A stretch of DNA of 57,327 bases, from contig JAFGJX010000029.1 in the NCBI GenBank assembly GCA_016928865.1, positions 1 to 57,327 on the forward strand, in the 5' to 3' direction. The position numbers and the translations under genes are program-made. The notes beneath the pieces were generated by a model. It had not been told where the DNA came from. It did not search any database and worked only from the letters and a program-made list of their open reading frames with translations. Origin of the DNA: Spirochaetota bacterium (GTDB lineage Bacteria > Spirochaetota > UBA4802 > UBA5550). Positions 1 to 8,429 of this stretch are shown here, one piece after another. Position 1 is the stretch's first letter; the number at the start of each line of letters is the position of its first letter.

Positions 1-88
1 AAGGAATGCTGAAGCGACGTTCCCGCCCGGCGCGTTTCGGCCGCGGCAGACGGCCGTCATTATGGAAAACTCTTTATAAGTGCGAACG

Positions 89-1627
89 ATGATGAAAAAA
101 GCGGCGGTAATTACGTGCGTGATGGTGGCGGTCCTTGCTTCTTATGTCGCGGGTCAGGGTGCGTTGTCGGCCGGCCGGGCCTGGGCCGCGGTGGATGGTG
201 GCGGGAATGAAAAAGCGGAAACGCCTGCTCCCGATTCCGGCAACACGGCCGGAGCTCCCGGGCCGCGTAATTATACCATCGATGTAATAGCCCTGTATGG
301 ATTGTACAATCGCATTTTCTGGTCGGGCAACCTGACGCAGAGCTTTGACGTTTTTACCTATCAGCTCAAGTCTGATTTTAAACGCTCGGGCGATTTCGGC
401 TACAAGAATTCAAGCTATTATGAAAACGTGATCGGGTTTACCGGCGAGGCGGATGCCACGCCGAAATGGAAGATTACTCCCGTCGTGGAGATCAATAACG
501 AATCGTACGGCATGTTCCGGAATCCTTTTTACAGCAGGGAAGGAAAGGACCGCGTATCCCTGAAGCTGAAGAGCGAATACCAGCCGATGCCGACGCGCTG
601 GACCGTGAGCCTGGGCGGCGTCTATTTCAATCATCGGTTTGAGTCGTACCTGTTCCCCGATCCGGTTGCCATTCGGCCGTACCACGCAAGCGACCTGTAC
701 AAGGTGAACGCCGAGGTCGGCTGGCAGTACATCTGGTCAGCGTCCAACAGCCTGAGTTTTGGATCGAAGTTTGTTCGCTACTTTTATTCAACGGGGGCAG
801 ATTACGACATTTCAACCGCCAATGAGCTTGTATGGAATTTCAATATCTCTGAATTCCTGAAATTTGGCCTGGGTCCGCTCTATACCTATAACCGTGACGG
901 CGGACATTTTGTCTCCGGAAGGATCAATGTCGCCGCCATGAACATCAAATATTTTTCGGCTGATGCGTCCTATCTCTACGAGCTCATCCCGTTTATTCCG
1001 GAAGACCTGTACTCGGGCAGGCGGTACGTACGGCCCGATTACGGCCTGTACCCGGGCCGCGGGCATCATGCCGACCTGAACCTGGGGATTGACTATACAC
1101 GTTCGAGCGAGGATCATTTCTATCTTAAAAAAATCAGGGTGAGGGCGTCCGGATCCTTCATCACTAATGACCGCCATTATGCATTTTTCTCTCTGCCCGA
1201 TCATGTGCAGACGCATCATCAGATGAAGGTGCGGCAGGTCAGGGCGCGCGGCGAGGTGGCGATCGGGATCGCCATCTATTCATCATCTCTCGAGGTGGGG
1301 GGGAGATACGAGTTCAACAGGTTCTTCGCGAGCGACTACGTCACGTATCAGCCCGAGCACCAGGCGGGCGGCTACCTGAAGCTGGGCGTCTGGCGTTTTG
1401 AGGCTGAATTCAGCACGTCGTACCGCCACAGGGTCCGGGTCTCACCGTTCATTGACGTTACCATGGGACCGGCGCATACCGGCTCGCTCTCCCTGCAGTT
1501 CAGGGTGCTCGAGTCGTTTTTTCTTTACGGGCGCGTGGATAACCTGTACAACATCCGATACAGCTCCGTGCCGGGATATCCGGAACAGGGCCGCACGATC
1601 ATAGGCGGCTTGAGGATCCTGATATAA
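89..1627 (+). CDS. TonB-receptor-like outer-membrane beta-barrel protein lacking a plug
   Basis: The product is about 512 residues: an N-terminal signal peptide, a low-complexity Pro/Gly/Ala linker, then alternating aromatic beta-strand sequence to the end. The last 35 residues hold a stretch (DNLYNIRYSSVPGYP then GRTIIGGL) typical of the final strands of TonB-dependent receptors. No plug domain or TonB box is visible between the signal peptide and the first strands. I use the ATG at 89 (or 92) rather than the upstream GTG at 80 because it directly precedes the basic start of the signal peptide. It probably sits in the outer membrane as a porin-like or degenerate receptor; the substrate is unknown. 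An intrinsic terminator follows, so it is separate from bamA. Confidence 0.72.
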   Translation: MMKKAAVITCVMVAVLASYVAGQGALSAGRAWAAVDGGGNEKAETPAPDSGNTAGAPGPRNYTIDVIALYGLYNRIFWSGNLTQSFDVFTYQLKSDFKRSGDFGYKNSSYYENVIGFTGEADATPKWKITPVVEINNESYGMFRNPFYSREGKDRVSLKLKSEYQPMPTRWTVSLGGVYFNHRFESYLFPDPVAIRPYHASDLYKVNAEVGWQYIWSASNSLSFGSKFVRYFYSTGADYDISTANELVWNFNISEFLKFGLGPLYTYNRDGGHFVSGRINVAAMNIKYFSADASYLYELIPFIPEDLYSGRRYVRPDYGLYPGRGHHADLNLGIDYTRSSEDHFYLKKIRVRASGSFITNDRHYAFFSLPDHVQTHHQMKVRQVRARGEVAIGIAIYSSSLEVGGRYEFNRFFASDYVTYQPEHQAGGYLKLGVWRFEAEFSTSYRHRVRVSPFIDVTMGPAHTGSLSLQFRVLESFFLYGRVDNLYNIRYSSVPGYPEQGRTIIGGLRILI

Positions 1628-1657
1628 TTGACTTGTTGTTTTCCTAATTGTAATAAA

Positions 1658-1693
1658 CGGGGGCGGGGGCAGCGCCCCCGATGATTATCTTTT
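1658..1693 (+). terminator. intrinsic terminator after the barrel gene
   Basis: CGGGGGCG (1658-1665) and CGCCCCCG (1673-1680) form a perfect 8-bp stem with a 7-nt loop. A T-rich run ending at 1693 follows. It lies 31 nt after the stop codon of the barrel gene. Confidence 0.7.
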
Positions 1694-1767
1694 TGTAACC
1701 AATAAATCGTGATTGACACATACAGTGTAATGTTGTGCCTGTATGTGGCGGCCGATCCTATATATTC

Positions 1768-1796
1768 TTGACATTAAATGAATGTCATACTATCTG
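1768..1796 (+). promoter_or_regulatory. candidate bamA promoter with overlapping dyad
   Basis: A perfect TTGACA (1768-1773) is followed after 17 nt by TATCTG (1791-1796), a poor -10. TGACATT (1769-1775) and AATGTCA (1781-1787) form a perfect 7-bp inverted repeat with a 5-nt spacer that overlaps the -35 box, as an operator would. A second TTGACA with a weaker dyad (ACAC-5 nt-GTGT) lies at 1713-1728. The promoter call rests mainly on the -35 box and position upstream of bamA. Confidence 0.4.
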
Positions 1797-1866
1797 TGCA
1801 CTTCAGAAATCCGGGAGCATATGACGCATTCAGGACTGGTTCTGCCGCCGGATGAACAGGATACGC

Positions 1867-4461
1867 ATGAGAAAGTTATCGATAGCAATTATATCATTTT
1901 TGATCCTCCTCTCTTTCCCGCTGCTCCATTCGCAGTCATCGAAATATGAAGGGAAGACCGTAAAAAAAATATTTTTCGAGGGGCTGAATAACACAAACGA
2001 GGACGACCTGCTCTATCTCATCAAAACAACCGTGGGGTATCCTCTGAAGGCCCGGGAGATCCGCGAGGACATCAAGAAAATATTCAAAAAGGGAAATTTC
2101 GAAAGCATTGTCGTTGAAATTGAGGAACAGGAGGGCGGCATCCGTCTGAAGTTTGTCTGCAAGGAACGGCCCGTGATCAGGGAGATCAAATTCAAGGGCA
2201 CGGATGAAATATCTGAAACGGATCTGACCTCGGTCATTCCGCTAAAGGAAGGCGGGATCATCAGAAAAGACTACCTTGAGAAGAGCGTCAGCGCGATAAA
2301 GAAAAAATATGATGAGGAGGGCCTCTTCAATGCCGTCATACGGTATGAAGTGAAGCCCGTCCGGAATGAAGCGGACAACGCCGTCAGAGTCGTTTTTACA
2401 ATAGACGAGGGAGAAGAGATTCTGGTGCGCAAACTCACCATTCTCGGCGCAAAAAAAATCAGTACGCGGGAGCTTCTCTCAGTCATGGATACTTCCGAGA
2501 AGGGGCTATTCAAAGACGGCGAATTCAAGCGTGATACCTGGGAGCAGGACAAGGCAAAGTTGCTGGCGTATTACCGTCAGTATGGTTACCTGGATGCGCA
2601 GATAATCGGCGAAAGCATCGAATACGAATGGGTCAATCCGGAGAAAAAAGAGAAGCGGGGGATATTTATCACCCTCAAGGTGAGCGAGGGCGACATATAC
2701 TATTTCGATAAATATTCGATCCGCATCGAGGGAACGGAAGGCGACACCGTTTACACTTCCAAGGAGTTAATGAAGGATTTCGAGCAGACGAAGAGCGGCA
2801 AGGTGTTCAACGATACCACCTTCCAGATGGACCGGCAGTCGATCAGCTTCAAGTACGCGTCGAAAGGGTATATTTTCGCGCGGGTGGTCCCGGAACGTAC
2901 GGTTACCGAACGCGAGGCTGTTGTCAAAGGGAAAAAGGTCACGAGAAAATTTGTGGCGGTGGAATTCGTCATTGAGGAGGGTTCCCAGGCCTACGTTGAC
3001 ATGATCATCATCAAGGGCAACAAGAAGACCAAGGACAGGGTCATTCGCCGCGAGATCCTGATCAAAGAGGGCGAGCTTTTCGACTCACGCAAGCTCCAGC
3101 TGTCGCGGGAAAAGGTGTACAATCTCGGTTTTTTCAAGCAGGTCAATATCGACGTGCGGCCGGGGAGCAGGGAAGGATACATGAACCTGATCGTCGATGT
3201 CGAAGAGCAGCCGACCGGCACCATTTCTCTGGGCGGCGGGTACGGCACCACCTCTGGCTTTTCGATCTTTGCCGACGTGGCGGAAAACAACCTCCTGGGG
3301 AACGGCCATCGCGTGGGCGTCCGGTTCGAGTACGGGCCCGAGCGGACCTCCATCTCGATCTCTTTCGCCGAGCGCTGGCTGTTCAATCAGCCTATCGGTC
3401 TGAATACGTCAATATTTTACAACCTGTACAACGTGCGGTCGAATCAGACGGTCTTCAGCAGCCTGACCTCGTCTTTGATCGGAAACACGGAAGAGGCTGA
3501 ATACAAGCGCGAAGCTATCGGGTATGCGCTCGGGCTCAGCTACCGGTTTCTCGATTACTATACCATCGGGACATCCTGGTCCCATGCCTTCACCAAGCTG
3601 AAAGACCCGTCCGGCAACAGCTCGGAAGATGTCTACTATTCGGCGGGGCTTGGCTACCAGCAGAAGCGTTCCATAACGGTGTTCATGGCGCATGATTCGC
3701 GCGATAACTACCTGAATCCTACAAAGGGCGCGCTCATTGACCTGTCGGCTAACTTCACCGGAGGGAATGTGCTGGGCGGCTCAGACCACTATATTAAGAT
3801 AACACCAGAGGTGAGCATATATTTCTCACCGTTCCATATCCCCTTCCTGAAGAGCCATCCCTGCGTATTTGAGCTGCGCGCCAGCGGCTCTTTTATAGTC
3901 AGGCCGTTTGGCTCTGGCGCTGTGGACAGGAAGCAACCGCGCCACTCCCTTGTTTATTACCTCACCCGCGGCGAGTCGGATCTCAAGGACCCCTGGCTCG
4001 AGCCGGAAGACCGGCTCAACATCGGGGGACCCGAGACCCTGCGCGGCTGGGACTACTATGACAAGAAATTCCCGGAATCGTGGCAGAACGTCGGTCTCTT
4101 TCACCGGATACTCTACGGGGTGGAATTCCGCGTCCCCATACATCCGCAGATGCTCTGGTTCGCGGTATTTTTCGACGCAGGGTCTTTATGGTCGGACCCG
4201 TTCTGGGAGCGCCAGCTCTCCAGCGACAATCTGAAAATCGTGTACCAGGACCTTGTTACGAAGGACCTGCTCCATATCCAGGACTTCGGGAAGGAAAACA
4301 TACTGAAATACTTCAAGTACTCGTACGGTTTCGGCTTCAGGATACAGATCCCGATGATGCCGCTCCGCTTCTGGTTCGGCAGGAAGCTCATCTATGACGG
4401 CAAGTTCAAAAGCGTCGGCGGGCTCACGTTCCAGTTCGCCATTGGAGACATGAGGTTCTGA
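1867..4461 (+). CDS. bamA: BamA, outer-membrane protein assembly factor
   Basis: BamA is the core Omp85 protein that inserts beta-barrels into the outer membrane. A cleavable signal peptide is followed by five POTRA-like repeats over roughly residues 30-460, the last beginning near YVDMIIIKGNKKTKD. A C-terminal barrel contains the conserved Omp85 signature GGPETLRGW near residue 725, and the protein ends in phenylalanine. Its length of about 864 residues is normal. I prefer the ATG at 1867 to the in-frame ATG at 1852: AGGA at 1858-1861 is a usable ribosome site and the signal peptide then starts cleanly with Met-Arg-Lys. The stop overlaps the next start by one base, so the Skp-like gene is translationally coupled. 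Confidence 0.96.
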   Translation: MRKLSIAIISFLILLSFPLLHSQSSKYEGKTVKKIFFEGLNNTNEDDLLYLIKTTVGYPLKAREIREDIKKIFKKGNFESIVVEIEEQEGGIRLKFVCKERPVIREIKFKGTDEISETDLTSVIPLKEGGIIRKDYLEKSVSAIKKKYDEEGLFNAVIRYEVKPVRNEADNAVRVVFTIDEGEEILVRKLTILGAKKISTRELLSVMDTSEKGLFKDGEFKRDTWEQDKAKLLAYYRQYGYLDAQIIGESIEYEWVNPEKKEKRGIFITLKVSEGDIYYFDKYSIRIEGTEGDTVYTSKELMKDFEQTKSGKVFNDTTFQMDRQSISFKYASKGYIFARVVPERTVTEREAVVKGKKVTRKFVAVEFVIEEGSQAYVDMIIIKGNKKTKDRVIRREILIKEGELFDSRKLQLSREKVYNLGFFKQVNIDVRPGSREGYMNLIVDVEEQPTGTISLGGGYGTTSGFSIFADVAENNLLGNGHRVGVRFEYGPERTSISISFAERWLFNQPIGLNTSIFYNLYNVRSNQTVFSSLTSSLIGNTEEAEYKREAIGYALGLSYRFLDYYTIGTSWSHAFTKLKDPSGNSSEDVYYSAGLGYQQKRSITVFMAHDSRDNYLNPTKGALIDLSANFTGGNVLGGSDHYIKITPEVSIYFSPFHIPFLKSHPCVFELRASGSFIVRPFGSGAVDRKQPRHSLVYYLTRGESDLKDPWLEPEDRLNIGGPETLRGWDYYDKKFPESWQNVGLFHRILYGVEFRVPIHPQMLWFAVFFDAGSLWSDPFWERQLSSDNLKIVYQDLVTKDLLHIQDFGKENILKYFKYSYGFGFRIQIPMMPLRFWFGRKLIYDGKFKSVGGLTFQFAIGDMRF

Positions 4462-4952
4462 TGCGTAAAAGGGTCATCATGCTCGTCGCGGTACTGGCGA
4501 TCCTCCCTTCCTGCTCATATTTCAAGAAAAAAGGGGAGCCGGTCCCACCGGTCATCCGCTACATCAACCTCAAGGCGGTGTATAATTTCGTCCTGAATAA
4601 AAACCGTGATGCGCTTGACGTTAAAAAAAAGCTTGATGCTAAAATCACGCGCCTGAAGGAGATCGAGAGCGGCCTCGACGACCCGGCCACCGATCATGTC
4701 GCCCTGCTCGATGAATACCGCGCGGTTTCCACGGAGATCGCTGAACTGAGGGGACGAAGCAGATATTATAAAGGCAAGATACTCGCCCAGATAGACCGGG
4801 CGCTGAAAAACCTCGCTCAGAGCATGCATGTCGATTTCATCTGCAACATCGGAGACGATCTTCTTTATGCTAAAAAGGAGTTCGATATAACGGAAGACGT
4901 TCTTCGTGAAATCATGAGGCTCAACGAGCGAAGGGCCCCTGAGTCGCGCTAG
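4461..4952 (+). CDS. OmpH/Skp-family periplasmic chaperone, probable lipoprotein
   Basis: The product is 163 residues. A short hydrophobic signal ends in LPSC, a plausible relaxed spirochaetal lipobox. The mature part is mostly charged helix suited to the coiled-coil arms of Skp/OmpH, and begins with a short strand (VIRYINLKAVYNF) matching the usual OmpH start. Skp carries unfolded outer-membrane proteins across the periplasm to BamA, and a gene directly after bamA is the classic position. Its start overlaps the bamA stop (TGATG). Predicted lipidation would be unusual for Skp, which is normally soluble. Family assignment rests on size, helix pattern and synteny. Confidence 0.75.
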   Translation: MRKRVIMLVAVLAILPSCSYFKKKGEPVPPVIRYINLKAVYNFVLNKNRDALDVKKKLDAKITRLKEIESGLDDPATDHVALLDEYRAVSTEIAELRGRSRYYKGKILAQIDRALKNLAQSMHVDFICNIGDDLLYAKKEFDITEDVLREIMRLNERRAPESR

Positions 4953-4964
4953 CGAGGAGGTTTA

Positions 4965-5639
4965 ATGGCGGCGATATTAATCCGGATCCTGATGTTTTTC
5001 GTTTTGATTGCGACATGCCCGGCCTGCATCGGCAAGGAAGACCGCATCAGGGACGCCTTCCGGTCGTTCAGGGGCCCCTATGCGGTGTTCCTGAGCAAAA
5101 AAGAGTTCCGCATGGAGGTTTTTAACCGGCGCATGGAAAAGGTCGCTGAATACGTGATCGCTTACGGATTGAATCCCGACATGAAACCGAAACTCCACGA
5201 AGGGGACAACCGCACGCCCGAGGGCCTGTATTTCGTTAATGAGATATTGAGCATGGACGCCGATAAGAAATCCCCCGCATACCGGACTCTGCGGGAAATG
5301 AACAGAAAATATTTCCGTGCGAAAGATGGGCACGGCAAGTTCGGAAAGCCCGACGTTGATCTGGGTGACAACGCGTACGGGCCGCGGTATTTCGGGCTCG
5401 ATTATCCGAACACCGAAGACAGAAAGCGGTATCGCGACGCGCTCAAGAAGGGCCTCCTGCCGCGCCGCGGCGGCAGGATTCCGGGCATGGGGTACGGTAT
5501 CGCCATCCACGGCAACAATGACGAGGATTCGGTCGGCCACCTTTCATCAAGCGGGTGTGTGCGAATGTATAACCGCGATATCGTCGAATTCGAGCGGTAT
5601 GTAAGGCTGGGAACTCCGGTAATTATATCTGCCGATTAG
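4965..5639 (+). CDS. L,D-transpeptidase (YkuD family) lipoprotein
   Basis: The protein is 224 residues. YkuD enzymes cross-link peptidoglycan stems or attach proteins to them, with a catalytic cysteine. The C-terminal part contains the diagnostic pattern: His in AIHGNN, then SSSGCVRMYNRDI with the catalytic Cys and following Arg. The N-terminal hydrophobic segment ends in a Cys (CPAC) consistent with lipidation. The start is fixed by a strong AGGAGG at 4955-4960, four bases before the ATG. It follows the Skp-like gene by 12 nt, so bamA, skp and this gene form one envelope-assembly operon. Confidence 0.9.
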   Translation: MAAILIRILMFFVLIATCPACIGKEDRIRDAFRSFRGPYAVFLSKKEFRMEVFNRRMEKVAEYVIAYGLNPDMKPKLHEGDNRTPEGLYFVNEILSMDADKKSPAYRTLREMNRKYFRAKDGHGKFGKPDVDLGDNAYGPRYFGLDYPNTEDRKRYRDALKKGLLPRRGGRIPGMGYGIAIHGNNDEDSVGHLSSSGCVRMYNRDIVEFERYVRLGTPVIISAD

Positions 5640-5713
5640 CAATTTGCGTTTTTTGCGGCGCTTCGGCCGCCGTAATGCAGGCGCCACGACATTCGGGAAT
5701 AGGCTTTTTTCTG

Positions 5714-5743
5714 TTGACAATATTTCCGCTCAGGATGAATACT
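5714..5743 (+). promoter_or_regulatory. candidate promoter of the yajC-secDF operon
   Basis: TTGACA (5714-5719) is a perfect -35 box. AATACT (5738-5743), four of six matches to TATAAT, follows after 18 nt. It lies in the 134-nt gap before yajC, the first gene of the sec operon. Confidence 0.5.
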
Positions 5744-5773
5744 GACGGTGATTTTTTTTAGGGAGGCACGTTC

Positions 5774-6109
5774 GTGTTACTATTAACCACAATTGCGTAT
5801 GCGGCCGAGGAAGGCGCTCCGGCCGGCGCCCAGGGACTGCAAGGCGCCCTGGGAAACTACAGCTTCATGATACTCATGATCGCGACAATAGTGATCTTTT
5901 ATTTTCTGTTGATACGTCCGCAAAAGAAGAAAGAGAAAGAGCGAATCGAAATGATCAATGCCCTGCAAAAAGGCGACAAGGTCGTGACCGCGGGCGGCAT
6001 GTATGGCGTTATCGACAGCTTCAAGGACGGAGACATTGTCGTCCTGAAAGTTTCAGGAAATACAAAGATTGAATTTTCAAAGAGCGCGATACAGAACAAA
6101 GCCAAATAA
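5774..6109 (+). CDS. yajC: YajC, preprotein translocase accessory subunit
   Basis: The product is 111 residues. YajC joins SecD and SecF in the complex that helps SecYEG export proteins. The protein has one membrane segment (around residues 33-53) followed by the family hallmark LIRPQKKKEKERIEM and the KGDKVVTAGGMYGVI motif of the cytoplasmic domain. The start is a GTG at 5774 with AGGGAGG at 5760-5766. The short leader before the membrane segment looks signal-like (TTIAYAAEEG). It heads the operon yajC, acidic membrane protein, secD, secF. Confidence 0.95.
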   Translation: MLLLTTIAYAAEEGAPAGAQGLQGALGNYSFMILMIATIVIFYFLLIRPQKKKEKERIEMINALQKGDKVVTAGGMYGVIDSFKDGDIVVLKVSGNTKIEFSKSAIQNKAK

Positions 6110-6128
6110 TGAAGCAGTAAATTTTATT

Positions 6129-6731
6129 ATGAAAAAAACCCTACCGTATCTACTGCTGGTCATCCTGCTGCCGTTCTGCCTGTATTCTGGCGTTGCTGCC
6201 CAGGAGGGAGGCGTGTCGGGAACGGGCGACGCGCCAGCGATCGAAAAGAGCGGGCCGGCTCCCGAGAGCGCCGATGTCCAGCCCTCCATCGAGCCTGACG
6301 GCGATACGGAGGTGACCGGGGAGACCGTGCAAAAGCCCGTGAAGGCGGTCGAGCGCAGGAAACAGGAGGTCCGCAGGGAGCCGGAAAAGAAAAGTGAACC
6401 GGTTGCCGACAGTTCGGCGGAAGAGGGGCGTGATAACGGCGACGACGGCCTGCTCATGATTGATCATGAAATGATACAGTACAATCGCATCCCGGGCATC
6501 ACCATAAAGAAAGATGAGCCGGATGAAGATCTGGTGAAGGTGCCGGACGAAAAGATCTCCGAAGATGTAAAAGAACAGGATAAGAGCGAAGGCATTTTTG
6601 GAAAGAAAACGAGGACCATTGCCGGGTGGGGTATTGTCATATTCATTTTTATCCTCTTCGCCATCTATTCCAGGACGAGATCGAAAAAAAAGATGCGGCG
6701 CAGCACCGTCAGAACCATAACGAAACGATAA
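6129..6731 (+). CDS. acidic single-pass membrane protein of unknown function in the sec operon
   Basis: The product is 200 residues. A signal-type N-terminus is followed by about 100 residues rich in Pro, Glu, Ser and Lys with no recognisable fold. A small conserved-looking block (MIDHEMIQYNRIPGI) and a C-terminal membrane helix (WGIVIFIFILFAIYS) with a very basic tail complete it. I start at the ATG at 6129, which gives a clean Met-Lys-Lys signal; the frame is open further upstream into yajC. It lies 19 nt after yajC and 19 nt before secD, suggesting co-expression and possibly a role in export. I do not recognise the family. Confidence 0.7.
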   Translation: MKKTLPYLLLVILLPFCLYSGVAAQEGGVSGTGDAPAIEKSGPAPESADVQPSIEPDGDTEVTGETVQKPVKAVERRKQEVRREPEKKSEPVADSSAEEGRDNGDDGLLMIDHEMIQYNRIPGITIKKDEPDEDLVKVPDEKISEDVKEQDKSEGIFGKKTRTIAGWGIVIFIFILFAIYSRTRSKKKMRRSTVRTITKR

Positions 6732-6750
6732 TCAGATTCAGGGGACTTGC

Positions 6751-8418
6751 ATGACCAGGGGAATGGTGTATAAACTTGTATTTATCCTGTTCGTAATCGC
6801 CTTTGCGATCGTGCTGATTTTGCCGACGATCGGCGAGAAAACGATGCGCGTTGTCATAGACAGAGAGACAACAGCGGAGCAAATCGCGGCGTTGAAAAGG
6901 AAATTCCCTGCTCCCACTTATGTGATCAAGCAGGACGGGGACATCCTTCTTGTGACCGGTTCCGGCAGGAGCATCACCGATGCGGTCATGAACGATGTGC
7001 GGACTTTTCCCGGGGTGAGGAACGCCGAGATAGAAAAGCACTGGGCCGAGGAAGCGGTCATGGCAAAGAAGATCAACCTGGGGCTTGACCTCCAGGGCGG
7101 TATGCACCTGGTGCTTCAGGCGGACTTCGACAGGATAGAGAAGAAATCCCTCGAGCGGAAGAAGCTTACAGATAAGGAAAAAAACGAGCTCACACAGCAG
7201 GCACTGGAGCTGATTCGTAACCGGATCGATAAATTCGGCGTGGCCGAACCGTCGATCCGTCCACGCGGTACCGACGCTATCGAGATCCAGCTCCCCGGCG
7301 TTAAGGATCCGAAGGCGGTCAAGAAGGCCATCGGAACCACGGGCCAGGTCGAATACCGCCTGGTGGATGACGAATATACGAAGAGAGCCGGGGAGTGGCT
7401 GCAGAAGAACTATTTACAGAAAACGTTGCCCGAAGAGTCCGACAGGCTCGACGCCCTCCAGGCCGATATCACCCGGGGCATCAATCTTCCCGCAGACCGC
7501 GAGGTCCTGTATTACTGGGAGCGCATAAAGGACACGAAAAAAATTGCCGCGCAATATCCTATCGTCCTGATGCGGGAGGTCGCGATCGCCGGTGTCGACA
7601 TAAACAAGGCGTGGATCGGGCAGGATGAATACGGCGGACTCGCGGTGCATTTTACCACCACTGCCGACGGCGCGACGAAGTTCGCCGACGTGACCGCGAA
7701 AAAGAACTGGGGTAAAAAGCTGGCCATCGTCATTGACGACAAGGTGCGTAGCGCGCCGCGGCTCAATGTGCAGATAACCAGCGGCCAGGCGATGATCAAC
7801 GGCAATTTTACTCACGAAGAAGTCACCACCCTTACCCGCATCATCAAGGAGGGAGCACTTCCGGTCGATCTGAAAATCATAGAAGAGCGGACCGTCGGAC
7901 CGTCCCTGGGGCAGGATTCAATTGAATCCGGAATCAAGGCGGCGCTCCTCGGGCTGACGGCCGTCATGATCTTTATGGTCCTTTATTACAAGCTGGCCGG
8001 CATTATCGCGGCCATCGGCCTTGTCCTGAACATGATTTTCCAGATGGCCCTTCTTTCCTGGCTCGGTTTCACTCTGACCCTTCCCGGCATCGCCGGTATC
8101 ATCCTGACCGTTGGTATGGCGGTTGACGCGAACGTTCTTATATACGAGCGGATGAAGGAAGAAATTCATGCGGGAAAATCGGTCAGAATGGCGGTCAGCC
8201 TCGGTTTCGAGAGGGCATTCTGGGCCATCTTTGACTCGAACCTCACGACCCTGATTTCGGCGTTTGTCCTGGCGCAGTTCGGTACCGGACCCATCAAGGG
8301 CTTCGCCGTGACTCTGACCATCGGTCTCATTTCCAGTATGTTCGTGGCGCTGTATATCACGCGTTTCGTATATGAACTCATATCGCTGAATAAAAAGATT
8401 AAGAAGCTCAGCATTTAA
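6751..8418 (+). CDS. secD: SecD, protein translocase subunit
   Basis: The protein is 555 residues. SecD with SecF uses the proton gradient to complete protein export. TM1 lies at about residues 5-25. The large periplasmic P1 domain contains LGLDLQGGMHLVLQAD, the D1 signature, then a P1 head. Five more membrane helices lie in the last 170 residues, with the family motif AVDANVLIYERMKEE. Length fits Gram-negative-type SecD. AGGGGA lies six bases before the ATG. SecF begins 11 nt after the stop, so both are expressed together. Confidence 0.97.
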   Translation: MTRGMVYKLVFILFVIAFAIVLILPTIGEKTMRVVIDRETTAEQIAALKRKFPAPTYVIKQDGDILLVTGSGRSITDAVMNDVRTFPGVRNAEIEKHWAEEAVMAKKINLGLDLQGGMHLVLQADFDRIEKKSLERKKLTDKEKNELTQQALELIRNRIDKFGVAEPSIRPRGTDAIEIQLPGVKDPKAVKKAIGTTGQVEYRLVDDEYTKRAGEWLQKNYLQKTLPEESDRLDALQADITRGINLPADREVLYYWERIKDTKKIAAQYPIVLMREVAIAGVDINKAWIGQDEYGGLAVHFTTTADGATKFADVTAKKNWGKKLAIVIDDKVRSAPRLNVQITSGQAMINGNFTHEEVTTLTRIIKEGALPVDLKIIEERTVGPSLGQDSIESGIKAALLGLTAVMIFMVLYYKLAGIIAAIGLVLNMIFQMALLSWLGFTLTLPGIAGIILTVGMAVDANVLIYERMKEEIHAGKSVRMAVSLGFERAFWAIFDSNLTTLISAFVLAQFGTGPIKGFAVTLTIGLISSMFVALYITRFVYELISLNKKIKKLSI

Positions 8419-8429
8419 GGGGGCTCGGG

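Noticed and set aside
5655..5670. GCGGC/GCCGC hairpin after the transpeptidase gene as a terminator
   Set aside because: The stem is only 5 bp and no T-run follows.
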